Of a DNA stretch of 64,000 nucleotides, positions 44,213-53,153 are shown one piece after another. The position numbers and the translations under genes are program-made. Source of the stretch: RUG11551 sp045586185 (GTDB taxonomy: Bacteria; Planctomycetota; Planctomycetia; Pirellulales; Thermoguttaceae). The notes under the pieces were generated by a model. It was given only the letters and a program-made list of their open reading frames with translations, ran no database searches and was not told where the DNA came from. Positions within the stretch are counted from its first letter, which is position 1. Every line of letters begins with the position of its first letter. The DNA is taken from assembly GCA_045586185.1 (NCBI GenBank), contig JAZMZV010000246.1, positions 1 through 64,000 of the forward strand, read 5' to 3'.

Positions 44213-45984
44213 TTCTCCTCTTTTCTCGTATTCTGAATGGACAGTTCGTCAAGCTGTTTGTCGTCGACAACGCCGGGGGCGCCGGTCATGAGGTCTGTTG
44301 CTCGGGCGGTCTTCGGGAACGCAATGACGTCGCGAATGTTGTCGTACCCGCCAAAGAGCATGACAAGACGGTCAACGCCCAACGCAATGCCAGCGTGCGG
44401 CGGAGCGCCGAACTTCAACGCGTCGAGAAGGAACCCGAACCGTTCGTGAGCCGTTTGGTCATCGATGTTGAGCAGCTTGAAAATCTTCGCCTGAAGGTTG
44501 GTGTCGTGAATACGAACCGTGCCGCCGCCCGCTTCAAAGCCGTTGATTACCAGGTCGTACGCAACCGCGTGAACCTTTTCCGGGGCGGTGTCCAGCAAAT
44601 CCAGTTCCGCCGGCTGAGGCATGGTGAACGGGTGATGCTTGGCGTCCCATTTGTTGTCCTCTTCGTTCCATTCGAACATCGGGAAGGAGACGATCCAGGA
44701 AAAGCTCATCGACTTCGGGTCGTAAAGCTTGAGTTCCTTCGCCAACCGTCGGCGCAAACCGTCCAACGCGGCGCAGGTGATGTCGAACGTGTCCGCGACA
44801 ACCAGAATCATATCGCCGTCTTTCGCGCCGGTGATTTCCAGAATCTTTTTGTGTTCCTCGTCCGTGAACTTTTTCGCCGTCGGAGACGCGATGTCGCCGT
44901 TTTCCACCTTGAACCAGACAAGTCCTTTCGCCTTGAAATCTTCCTTGACGTAAGTCGTCAGCTCGTCAATCGCCTTGCGTGAATACTTGTCGGCGCACTG
45001 CGGAACGACGATCGCCCGAACCCGATTGCCCGCTTCCGCAGGACCGCGAAAGACCTGGAAATCAACGGTTTTGGCGAACTCGGTCAGGTCGATAATTTCC
45101 ATGCCGAAACGAAGATCCGGCTTGTCAGAGCCATAGCGTTCCATGGCTTCGTCATAGTCCATTCGTGACAGCGGCAGCTGGAGGTCAAGACCAAGTATCT
45201 TCTTCGCCAGGTCAGCGATCATGCCGTCCATGAACGTGAGTACGTCTTCCATCTCGACAAACGACATTTCAATATCGAGTTGAGTGAATTCAGGTTGACG
45301 ATCTGCCCGTAGGTCTTCGTCACGGAAGCAGCGCGCCAGCTGAACGTAACGGTCGTACCCGGCAATCATCAGCAGCTGCTTGTACAGCTGCGGGGACTGC
45401 GGCAGGGCGTAGTATTTGCCTGGATGAACGCGGCTGGGGACCAGGTAGTCTCTCGCGCCTTCGGGAGTGGATCGACCCAGCATCGGGGTTTCGACTTCGA
45501 TAAATCCGTGAGCATCGGTATAATCGCGCAGCGTCTTAATCATGCGATGGCGAAGAATCAACGCTTCCTGCATAGCGGTTCGGCGCAAGTCCAAATATCG
45601 ATATTGCAGACGAACGTCTTCGCTGGGCAATTCCGGAATGCTCGGATAAACCGGCGGCTGATTGCATTTGTTCAGAAGCGTCATTTGAGTAGGACGGACC
45701 TCGATTTCCCCTGTCGCCATGTCGGGATTCGCCTGACCAACCGGTCGAGCGCAGACCTTGCCCGTTACCTGAACGACGTACTCCATTTTCAGCCCTCGAG
45801 CCTGTTCGAGAAGCTCTTCGCCCGCCTCGGGAGCAAACGCCGTTTGAGTAATTCCGTATCTGTCTCGCAGGTTAACAAAAACCAATCCGCCCTGATTGCG
45901 AATTCGGTCGACCCAACCGCAAATCGTTACTTCCTGTCCAATATGTTCCGCCCTCAGGGCGCCGCACGTGTGTGTTCTGTACAT
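44209..45984 (-). CDS. aspS: aspartyl-tRNA synthetase
   Basis: 591 residues, typical bacterial length with the GAD insertion domain. It charges tRNA-Asp. Anticodon-binding OB domain (VTICGWVDRIRNQGGLVFVNLRDR), class II motif 2 (ARCFRDEDLRADRQPEFTQLDIEMSF), and motif 3 (GIALGVDRLVMLFGG) are all present; the GAD domain covers about 290-420. Whether it also charges tRNA-Asn cannot be said. The stop codon is a heptamer-unit TAG. Confidence 0.95.
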   Translation of the reverse strand: MYRTHTCGALRAEHIGQEVTICGWVDRIRNQGGLVFVNLRDRYGITQTAFAPEAGEELLEQARGLKMEYVVQVTGKVCARPVGQANPDMATGEIEVRPTQMTLLNKCNQPPVYPSIPELPSEDVRLQYRYLDLRRTAMQEALILRHRMIKTLRDYTDAHGFIEVETPMLGRSTPEGARDYLVPSRVHPGKYYALPQSPQLYKQLLMIAGYDRYVQLARCFRDEDLRADRQPEFTQLDIEMSFVEMEDVLTFMDGMIADLAKKILGLDLQLPLSRMDYDEAMERYGSDKPDLRFGMEIIDLTEFAKTVDFQVFRGPAEAGNRVRAIVVPQCADKYSRKAIDELTTYVKEDFKAKGLVWFKVENGDIASPTAKKFTDEEHKKILEITGAKDGDMILVVADTFDITCAALDGLRRRLAKELKLYDPKSMSFSWIVSFPMFEWNEEDNKWDAKHHPFTMPQPAELDLLDTAPEKVHAVAYDLVINGFEAGGGTVRIHDTNLQAKIFKLLNIDDQTAHERFGFLLDALKFGAPPHAGIALGVDRLVMLFGGYDNIRDVIAFPKTARATDLMTGAPGVVDDKQLDELSIQNTRKEEN

Positions 45985-46273
45985 GATAGCTTATATAATC
46001 CTGTAATTCTTAACCCAAAGCCGACGCATAGATGACGCCGCTTCTTCCTTTATATTATATGATACTATAAACGCCGATTATAGCAAGGGGGAAGGGGGAG
46101 AAGATAATTAGAAGCGAGGAACAAGGAGCGATATGTTGGCAGAAGCGATCAACATTGTTTACAGATTGACCATCCCGCCGCTGAAGCGTGTGCGACAAAA
46201 GTCAGAAAAAACAATTACTCCCGCTGCAAACAAATATGTTTTCACTCAATAAAAATGGCGTCTCGCCTCTCCC

Positions 46274-46397
46274 TTGAACTAAACAATAATTCCGGTATAA
46301 TCAAATAAAAAATAGCGAGCGAGGAATTGGAGTCCTCCTCGTCTCTGATTTCAAAGTCAGAATCAAGAGCATATAATTAATACTGTCAGATAATTCC
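46274..46397 (+). promoter_or_regulatory. promoter and structured leader of the topoisomerase VI A-like gene
   Basis: TTGAAC (46274-46279), 16 bp, TATAAT (46296-46301). The leader of about 90 nt contains two inverted repeats, GAGGAATTGGAGTCCTC (46321-46337) and CTGATTTCAAAGTCAG (46347-46362), the second close enough to form a small stable hairpin. I checked it as a tRNA and rejected that. The rest of the divergent gap 45985-46273 has no gene seen. Confidence 0.6.
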
Positions 46398-47567
46398 ATG
46401 GCAAAGAAGAAAACCAATCCGTCAGAATCGGTCGAACCAACCCCCAAAACCCGCAAGCGCGCCGTCAAGCTCAACGAAAAGGATACGCGAACGCTCGAGG
46501 CGCTTAATCGTTTGGCTCAGAGCGTTATTAACGCCGCTAACGGCGCTGGCGAGCCGGAAATGTATATCCCGTCCAGAAGTTTGTCAAACGTTTGGTTTGA
46601 CGAGAAAAAGCGAATCATCCAGATGGGCGACCGCACGACAACGCGGCAGCTGTTCAATCTGTCGCAAGCCAAGGCGTTTATGCAAACCATGCTCGTCGCG
46701 TCGGGAACGTCTGAACTGATTCGTCAAGGCAAAACGACTTCTATTCGAGGTCTGTACTATTTGATGAAGCATACCATCGAACACGCCAAGGAAGAGACGT
46801 TCAACGATCAGGGCGAGTCCGACCCGATTATCGAAGACTGCGAGGTCTTGCTGGAATGTTTGCGCGAAGAGATGCACCTGTACGCTCAAACCCGCGGCGC
46901 CATGGTCGGCATGATTCAGATTGTCGATAAAGGCGACACGATCGACTGCGCTCGAATGGGGTCAGGCGGATACGCAGTGCCGTCGATTGTCGAGCCGGAC
47001 GTGATTCAGTTCAAAAACTGCAAGGCTGACTTTATTCTCCATGTTGAAAAAGACACCGTCTGGCAGCGATTCAACGAAGACAAGTTCTGGAAGAAGCACA
47101 ACTGCATTTTGACTCACGGTTCCGGTCAGCCGCCGCGAGGCATGAGACGGCTGCTCTACCGCATGAACAAGGAACTCAAACTGCCGGTTATTTGTCTGTT
47201 AGATAACGACCCGTGGGGATACTATATTTATTCTGTTATCAAACAGGGATCAATCAATCTGGCTTTTGAGTCCAAACGAATGGCAATTCCCAGCGCCAAG
47301 TTTTTGGGCTTGCGCTCCAAAGACTTTGAAGCGTGCGGACTGTCGAAAAGCGCCAGAATCAACCTCAACGATTCGGACCGCAAACGCGCCAAACAGATTG
47401 CTGAATATCCATGGTTCAAAAACAACAAACCGTGGCAGCAGGAAATAAAACTGATGCTCGAAAACGGATTCAAGCTGGAAGTCGAATCGCTCATCAGCAA
47501 AGACATCAGCTACGTTACGGAGATTTACACGCCGCAGCGACTGGCGGCTAAAGACTGGCTGGACTGA
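46398..47567 (+). CDS. Spo11/topoisomerase VI subunit A-like protein
   Basis: 389 residues. In topoisomerase VI the A subunit makes the double-strand break through a tyrosine, and the B subunit is the ATPase. The landmarks are here: SIRGLYYLMKHT with the presumed catalytic Tyr121, preceded by a winged-helix-like region; TOPRIM acidic residue Glu217 in FILHVEKDTVWQRF (archaeal: VEKEG); and LLDNDPWGYYIY with Asp269 and Asp271 of the DxD (archaeal: DGDPYG). A basic, Lys-rich tail precedes the fold (1-35). No B subunit is adjacent; instead a 1389-residue unknown follows, 117 bp later. It could be a topoisomerase or a stand-alone nuclease. Clear family, unknown role. Confidence 0.85.
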   Translation: MAKKKTNPSESVEPTPKTRKRAVKLNEKDTRTLEALNRLAQSVINAANGAGEPEMYIPSRSLSNVWFDEKKRIIQMGDRTTTRQLFNLSQAKAFMQTMLVASGTSELIRQGKTTSIRGLYYLMKHTIEHAKEETFNDQGESDPIIEDCEVLLECLREEMHLYAQTRGAMVGMIQIVDKGDTIDCARMGSGGYAVPSIVEPDVIQFKNCKADFILHVEKDTVWQRFNEDKFWKKHNCILTHGSGQPPRGMRRLLYRMNKELKLPVICLLDNDPWGYYIYSVIKQGSINLAFESKRMAIPSAKFLGLRSKDFEACGLSKSARINLNDSDRKRAKQIAEYPWFKNNKPWQQEIKLMLENGFKLEVESLISKDISYVTEIYTPQRLAAKDWLD

Positions 47568-47570
47568 CGG

Positions 47571-47673
47571 CGAGGCGCCGCTCCCAATCCGCGCTACCGC
47601 GCGAAACGTGTTATAATCACTCCCGTTGGTCGCTTGCGTCTCTCTCGCCACTCGCCACTCGCAACTCGCAACT
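47571..47673. repeat. diverged 64-bp repeat plus heptamers
   Basis: A single copy of the window-start repeat (47571-47632, with a different middle: CGAAACGTGTTATAATCA) is joined to CTCGCCA/CTCGCAA units (47644-47673). The TATAAT created in the middle segment (about 47612) may serve as a -10 box for the next gene. Confidence 0.8.
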
Positions 47674-47684
47674 ATTCATTTGAC

Positions 47685-50600
47685 ATGAAATTCACATCAT
47701 TATCGCCGGAAAACCGTAAACAAGCTGAAAGAGTTCTTGGCTATCTTAACTTTTCGACAGGAAGTTTTGATCCGAAGTTTTTCCGTGATTTGGACGATTT
47801 ATTTTACGATTTGGACATTCTCAATCGGGCGCAGCAGGATCGTGAAGCCACGTTTATCAAGCAGGATTCTTCTTTATCCGGGGAGAGCAAACAGGCGGTC
47901 GCCGATTTGTCAGAGTCATCACAAACCGTTCCGACCTATCAGCTTCTTTACAATGTTCTCAAAGACGGTCTGAACTATCTTCAACAGGAAACGACAACGT
48001 TCAAAAACAACGCTCAGGCTCTCGGCGCTCTCTGCTTTACCTTCGACCACGTCTTACCGGCATACAAGGAATTTCATAAAGATTTACTGTACCATCAAAC
48101 GGAAGACTCTCTGTTTACATCGTTTTTTATAGCGCGAACGCTGCAGTACGTTCTTCAGACGGAAGCGCCGTGGGACGACTTCAAACAGGCGGACATTATT
48201 CATCGTCTTAACGACTACGTCGGCTACCGTCCTACGGCGGTTTTACACAACCGCCAAAAGATGCAGCCGTACTCTCACGAATTCTTTCAGCCCATTCCTT
48301 TATATATAGAAGGCGTTGGCATCTGGAAAGGACCGTATTACGACGTCTGCAAAATAGCGTTGGAGATTCTGCACAAAACAGACGACTCCATTTTAACCAG
48401 AGCGTACTTCGATCCAGACAAGATGCGTGAATTGGCTATCGACGTCCGCACGATGGATTTCGATCATCCTGTCAACCGCAGACTCAACTATCCATTTGGT
48501 TCCTGGGACGCTTCCAGCGTAGACAACAAAGGCTTTTTCCGTCGATATATCATTCATCAAACAACGCTGGACGCCATCTGCAGCCGAACGCTTGGTTCGA
48601 ATCTGCCTTATGAAGAACTCGTTTATGAAGCAGGCGCCGTTCTGGCGGGAACCATGCTCATGGGCGCGTCCATTAACGGCTCCAGTCCGGATTCGCATGA
48701 TAGTTCCGTTACTCTTTCCAAACTGCTGTTGATTGTCGCTCAGTATCGAGACGAATTCTACGAATCTCTGATGGAGAAATCCCCGGAGCCAATTCGCTCT
48801 CGACTCATTGACGACATCAAAACATACCGACAGCCCTTTGGAGCGGCGAGACAATATTTTAATCACATCTTGTCCAAACTGCGGGCAGAGCAGCTGCAAA
48901 ACGTTCAGCTGGCGCGGCTGTACGCCTGGATGGGATATCCGGAAGCGGCTCAAGACAGAGCCGGTCTGGTTAAAAGCATTTCCGCCCGAATGAGATGTCA
49001 GATTGATTGTCTCATTACCAACGCTCATTCTCTTCTCGACGACGACTGCGTAGACGAAGTTGTTCCGTTGATTAAACAAGTCGAAACGATTCTGGACGAC
49101 GGCATTCAGTGCGGAGCCTTTGCCGACCCATGGAATATTCTCGGTTTTGAAGGACAATTCCCGCTGTTTCATTCCGCAGAAGACACTACGCCAGACCAGC
49201 GAATTGACGAACTGATCAATCTCATGGGAGCGATTTTCAATCTCTATTCCAGAGCGATGCGTCAAGCCGCCGTGTTTAATAAAACGTCGTTAAATGAAAA
49301 GTTCTCTGCTAACATGCATCGATTGGCGAACTGGTGGGATCAATTCGCCTCAAGCGAGCTCAGTTCCATCGAAAGCATTTCCGGAGAAGAAAGCTGGGAA
49401 TCCGCCAACCAGGTTGCAGACGCGTTATCCGTTTGGAAAAAAGCCGGCGCCGCAGCAGGCGACATCAAATTCTGGCGTCCTCAAGTAGAAAACTTCGATT
49501 CGACAAAAGCGTACGCGCTGCTAATCGAAGAACTCATGGATCAAAACGATTACGTTGCCGCGATGGCTCTGCTGATGAACTGGCTTAGCGCGTCAGACGA
49601 AATCCTCCTGGACGACGGAGACTATACAATTCATCCGCTAATTCTTCGATGGATGGAAGAGCAATGGTTTAACTCCACAAAAATTGATCGCATTGAAGGA
49701 CGGCGCGGCAAAGAGACAAAAGACGGCTGGTCGGCAGCGAAAAAGTTTATCGATTTCCTCGAAGCCAACGCCGGCGCATACTGGGAAATTCCTCATCTGG
49801 AAGTTTCTCAAAACAAGTTCCCGTCTTTTGACGAATTTAAACAGGGGCTTAAAGACGACTCCGTCGACAGCGACAGCATCGACGATCTGTTTCTCAATTT
49901 TATGGGAATGCCCAAGCCCCCTGCCAAGGACGCCAATCCCGACGACTTCATTCCTCTTGATGAAAATGAGGAAGATGAAGACTTTGACGAAGACGACGAA
50001 GACGAGGACAATCTCTTTCGCAGCGCTTACGAAAACGTAATTTATCACGATACAACAGACGACGGAATCGACAGCGACATGATGGACGACAAGTCCGCCG
50101 ATCCGCTTGGCGATTTCGAACTGACGGATGAAATGGAAAGAATCAGCGATCGTCTGTTGTTTTGGGTTACGGTCGCTCGACTGTGGAAAATGTCCGCCGT
50201 CTTTTCTCTTAACTATGCCGGCGAACATCCTGACAGAGACGAAACGCTGCAATCGTGGGCAAAAATCGGGCGAGAAAAACTCTATCAGCTACTTTATCTG
50301 GCAAACGAAGTGGAACGGTTCAAGATTTCTGCGCCGTCAGACTCTCGCCAGTCCATGATCGAATATGAACAGCGCCGTTCAATTAAAGACGCTCTTTTGG
50401 AACGGCTCATGTCAACCATTGTCGAAATGGAAGACGTTTGCCGAATTCTTGCCGCAACGCAAACAGAACCAATTCCCGCAAAAGACAACTCGTGGGAAAC
50501 GCTCAATCAACGGATTCTTCAGGCAGTTCTCCATTCAGACGTCGATCTGATTCACAAACTATGGCAGCCGTTTTTGGAAGTTCTAAGCGAACAAACGCTG

Positions 50601-51854
50601 CTGTATCGTCCGATCTCTCGCGGAGGAAGCGTTCAAAAAATTGCGAAGTCAAAAGGCGTTCAGACAGTTATCCAACGTCTGCTCAATACGCTCCCCAAAC
50701 TGGGTCTGATGTTATTGTCCGTAGATCTGATCAAGATCAGTCAAAAGATTGAACAGATTCATCCAATAGGCATGGGCGCCATTACCCGTTTTGACAAAAT
50801 ATTTGAAGTCGCCTGTTTTGGGATGGTTCGCAACATTATCGAAAACAGTTCTCATCGACGTCCAAACTGGTCTGTTAAATCTCTGACTGAAACATTGGAA
50901 AAACTTGCAGAAGCCCTCTTATTAACCTGGCTGCCTCACGCTAACGGAATTCGCGTTTCCTCAATTGAACCGGTTCTCGGTCAAGATCAGTGGGCTCGCT
51001 GTCAAGCGTTTATCAAAAAATATGGGAAAGACCTGTTCTCGCCTATTCACATGGGCTATGGAGAACTTCAGGCGATTCTTCATCAGACCGTTCCTGTATG
51101 GCTGAAAAACCTTATGGAATCCGAAGAGCCTGAGATGGGTGAAAAACTGCTGGAAGATTTAGATAACGATAAAATCTCTTTTGAGGAAGCGTGTCACTGG
51201 CTTGAGCTTATCTACGACACCATTATGGAGTATTTCGGTCAATACATTGATTACAACTCAACCACAACGCAGTCCGATAAAGGAGAAATGCTCTATACGT
51301 TACTGGATTTTCTGCGTATTCAAGCTGGTTACGACCGCATCGTCTGGAAGCTCATGCCTGTTTCAACCATTCATTCCGTCCTGGTTCACGAAGGAAAAAT
51401 GGAAGCGGCAGATTTCTGGCTTCAAGCGATTGCGCATCGTCTTAACGAAGAAGCGGATTCTCAATGGGAACGTTACGTTCAACTTCAAAAACAATACGGC
51501 ATGCTCATGTCTGCCATCGGCGACAGAATTGAAGAACGCTTTGTCAGACCGCTGGAAGTTGAACAGCTGTGTTCACTGATTGAACCCGCCATCAACGAAA
51601 AGCGGGAAAAGAAGCCTCTTGTTTCGTTTAAAGCGTTTAGCGACGGCGTTGATCAATTTGCTCAAACGCCAAAAGGCAACGGATTCGAACTGCCTGCCTG
51701 GCTGGAATCCATCGAAAAAGAAGCTCAGAGAATTCGAAACCGTTCGGAAGAAGAAGACGAAATGCTCGATTTGTCTGCATATATCAAACCTGTTATGCAA
51801 ACAAAAGAAAGGCTTCTCAAGATAATATCAGAAATGAAAAAGCAGGTTCCCTGA
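47685..51854 (+). CDS. very large protein of unknown function
   Basis: 1389 residues from ATG 47685 (MKFTSLSPENRKQAERVL); an earlier ATG would translate heptamers. No signal peptide or membrane segment, so probably cytoplasmic. It is almost all helical by composition, with many Trp/Tyr/Leu-rich helices (WLSASDEILL, WMEEQWFN, LARLYAWMGYPEAAQDRAG), which suggests a TPR- or HEAT-like solenoid. One strongly acidic stretch lies at about 755-785 (DENEEDEDFDEDDEDEDN), and there is a helical charged C-terminus. I recognise no enzyme motif. It follows the topoisomerase-like gene in the same direction and ends in a clear terminator, so the two may form one transcription unit. Confidence 0.85.
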   Translation: MKFTSLSPENRKQAERVLGYLNFSTGSFDPKFFRDLDDLFYDLDILNRAQQDREATFIKQDSSLSGESKQAVADLSESSQTVPTYQLLYNVLKDGLNYLQQETTTFKNNAQALGALCFTFDHVLPAYKEFHKDLLYHQTEDSLFTSFFIARTLQYVLQTEAPWDDFKQADIIHRLNDYVGYRPTAVLHNRQKMQPYSHEFFQPIPLYIEGVGIWKGPYYDVCKIALEILHKTDDSILTRAYFDPDKMRELAIDVRTMDFDHPVNRRLNYPFGSWDASSVDNKGFFRRYIIHQTTLDAICSRTLGSNLPYEELVYEAGAVLAGTMLMGASINGSSPDSHDSSVTLSKLLLIVAQYRDEFYESLMEKSPEPIRSRLIDDIKTYRQPFGAARQYFNHILSKLRAEQLQNVQLARLYAWMGYPEAAQDRAGLVKSISARMRCQIDCLITNAHSLLDDDCVDEVVPLIKQVETILDDGIQCGAFADPWNILGFEGQFPLFHSAEDTTPDQRIDELINLMGAIFNLYSRAMRQAAVFNKTSLNEKFSANMHRLANWWDQFASSELSSIESISGEESWESANQVADALSVWKKAGAAAGDIKFWRPQVENFDSTKAYALLIEELMDQNDYVAAMALLMNWLSASDEILLDDGDYTIHPLILRWMEEQWFNSTKIDRIEGRRGKETKDGWSAAKKFIDFLEANAGAYWEIPHLEVSQNKFPSFDEFKQGLKDDSVDSDSIDDLFLNFMGMPKPPAKDANPDDFIPLDENEEDEDFDEDDEDEDNLFRSAYENVIYHDTTDDGIDSDMMDDKSADPLGDFELTDEMERISDRLLFWVTVARLWKMSAVFSLNYAGEHPDRDETLQSWAKIGREKLYQLLYLANEVERFKISAPSDSRQSMIEYEQRRSIKDALLERLMSTIVEMEDVCRILAATQTEPIPAKDNSWETLNQRILQAVLHSDVDLIHKLWQPFLEVLSEQTLLYRPISRGGSVQKIAKSKGVQTVIQRLLNTLPKLGLMLLSVDLIKISQKIEQIHPIGMGAITRFDKIFEVACFGMVRNIIENSSHRRPNWSVKSLTETLEKLAEALLLTWLPHANGIRVSSIEPVLGQDQWARCQAFIKKYGKDLFSPIHMGYGELQAILHQTVPVWLKNLMESEEPEMGEKLLEDLDNDKISFEEACHWLELIYDTIMEYFGQYIDYNSTTTQSDKGEMLYTLLDFLRIQAGYDRIVWKLMPVSTIHSVLVHEGKMEAADFWLQAIAHRLNEEADSQWERYVQLQKQYGMLMSAIGDRIEERFVRPLEVEQLCSLIEPAINEKREKKPLVSFKAFSDGVDQFAQTPKGNGFELPAWLESIEKEAQRIRNRSEEEDEMLDLSAYIKPVMQTKERLLKIISEMKKQVP

Positions 51855-51964
51855 GTTAACCAATAAATAACGACTCAACGCATCATTCGTTAAAATGCGC
51901 TAATTATCAGGGTCTGGGCTAAATCATCTCATACAAGAATGACTCTAACTCTCGAAAGAAAAAG

Positions 51965-52000
51965 CAAGGCGTTAATCGTCATTAGCGTCTTGTTTTTTTT
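51965..52000 (+). terminator. terminator of the large unknown gene
   Basis: A 12-bp stem with two G-T pairs (CAAGGCGTTAAT / ATTAGCGTCTTG), a 4-base loop and eight T. Confidence 0.85.
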
Positions 52001-52666
52001 CTCAATGAACATTTAACGCTTGCGGTTATTAATTCGTTCAAGTTCATGATTGACAAATGAACCAAAAGAATTCTTTTTAGCGCTTCGCAGTCTAAAAACA
52101 TTTGACGATCATTAATTCATCAACATAAAAATGCGTTTGATTCAATTGCGTTATACTGTTTCATTCATAACTACAAATCCTCAAATAATGCGTATTTTCA
52201 GGGCTTTTCAGCAATTATCATCACTGTTCAATCAAACAACAAAAACATCTCAACAGATTTTAAAATTGTTATTAAAAAAGTTCAGATAAAAAATTAATCA
52301 TCATGTTTGTTTAACAAATACATTGATGTCATTTCTCAAAATTATGGTCTGTCGATAGCATTATTAAAACTTTTTCAAAACTTTTTCAAGTATTTTTTAT
52401 TTTTTTTATGATTTTTTATGAAAGACGTCTTGCATAATTCTGATTTATGGTATATTGTTTTATTAATAACACACGCGTTCAATTGAACAAACTTTTTTCA
52501 AATTCAAAACAAGATTCGTTCAAATTGATCAACGTTTTTTAGGTTCAAGGGAATACGCCTCACCAGTTAAATTCCGACAGACGCGGATCGTCTTCGGTCA
52601 TCGAATTGAGTCGATGTCACGTTCGTTTACAAGAGGCTTCCCCAAACTATGGATGGAGGATTTACT
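52001..52666. other. long AT-rich region upstream of the histone-like gene
   Basis: About 665 bases, roughly 70% AT, with no gene seen. Phased A and T tracts are frequent (for example 52363-52425). Short motifs recur: TTCAAxTT/GTTCAA (52226, 52481, 52509, 52541), TTTTTCAAAACTTTTTCAAG (52372-52391) and CATTAATTCATCA. A possible promoter is TTGCAT (52431) with TATATT near 52451. The stretch may be curved DNA that attracts nucleoid proteins, or a long 5' leader. Confidence 0.5.
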
Positions 52667-52885
52667 GTGGCTACTGAAACCAAGAAGACTGCTGCAAAGA
52701 AGACCGTTGCCAAGAAGGCTGCCCCGGCTGCTAAGAAAACTGCTGCCAAGAAGACCGTTGCCAAGAAGGCTACGACCAAAGCCGCTCCGGCTGCAAAGAA
52801 GACCGTTGCCAAGAAAGCTGCTCCGGCTGCCAAGAAGGCTTGCGGTTGCAAGAAAGGCGCTTGCAAGAAAGCTGAAACCAAATAA
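52667..52885 (+). CDS. Lys/Ala-rich histone H1-like DNA-binding protein
   Basis: 72 residues from a GTG start at 52667, chosen because GGAGG sits 7 nt upstream; an ATG at 52649 would add six residues with no ribosome site. The protein is built of KKT-A/V-AKK and KAAPAAKK repeats like the C-terminal domain of eukaryotic H1 and chlamydial Hc1/Hc2, so it should bind and compact DNA without sequence preference. It ends with CGCKKGACKK, three Cys in a basic context, which could bind metal or form disulfides. The DNA repeats (AAGAAGACCGTTGCCAAG) are near-exact, implying repeat-number variation. A strong terminator follows. Confidence 0.85.
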   Translation: MATETKKTAAKKTVAKKAAPAAKKTAAKKTVAKKATTKAAPAAKKTVAKKAAPAAKKACGCKKGACKKAETK

Positions 52886-52961
52886 GCTTTGTGTCTTAAT
52901 CTGGCAGCGTTACAGACAATCCTCGTTAATGCTGTCAGATTTCAGAGAAAATCGCATTTTC

Positions 52962-53002
52962 AAAACAGGATTGCAATTAACCAATTGCAATCCTGTTTTT
53001 TT
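52962..53002 (+). terminator. terminator of the histone-like gene
   Basis: A 17-bp perfect stem (AAAACAGGATTGCAATT / AATTGCAATCCTGTTTT), a 4-base loop and a T run: the strongest terminator in the window. Confidence 0.9.
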
Positions 53003-53153
53003 GTAAACCTCTATATGATTAGCTGTGGAATACTTTTATAATCAAAGGTTACAGTTTCTTCTGTCCGTCCACCTTCCATTTTCTTTGGAATTGAATATAA
53101 TACATCTATTATTATCATCTAACAAATAATTTGATTATTCAAACGATACAAAT

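Noticed and set aside
46310..46380. Possible tRNA or regulatory RNA in the leader of the topoisomerase-like gene
   Set aside because: Two hairpins are there, but no acceptor stem, T-loop GGTTCGA or CCA-type end; described as leader structure only.
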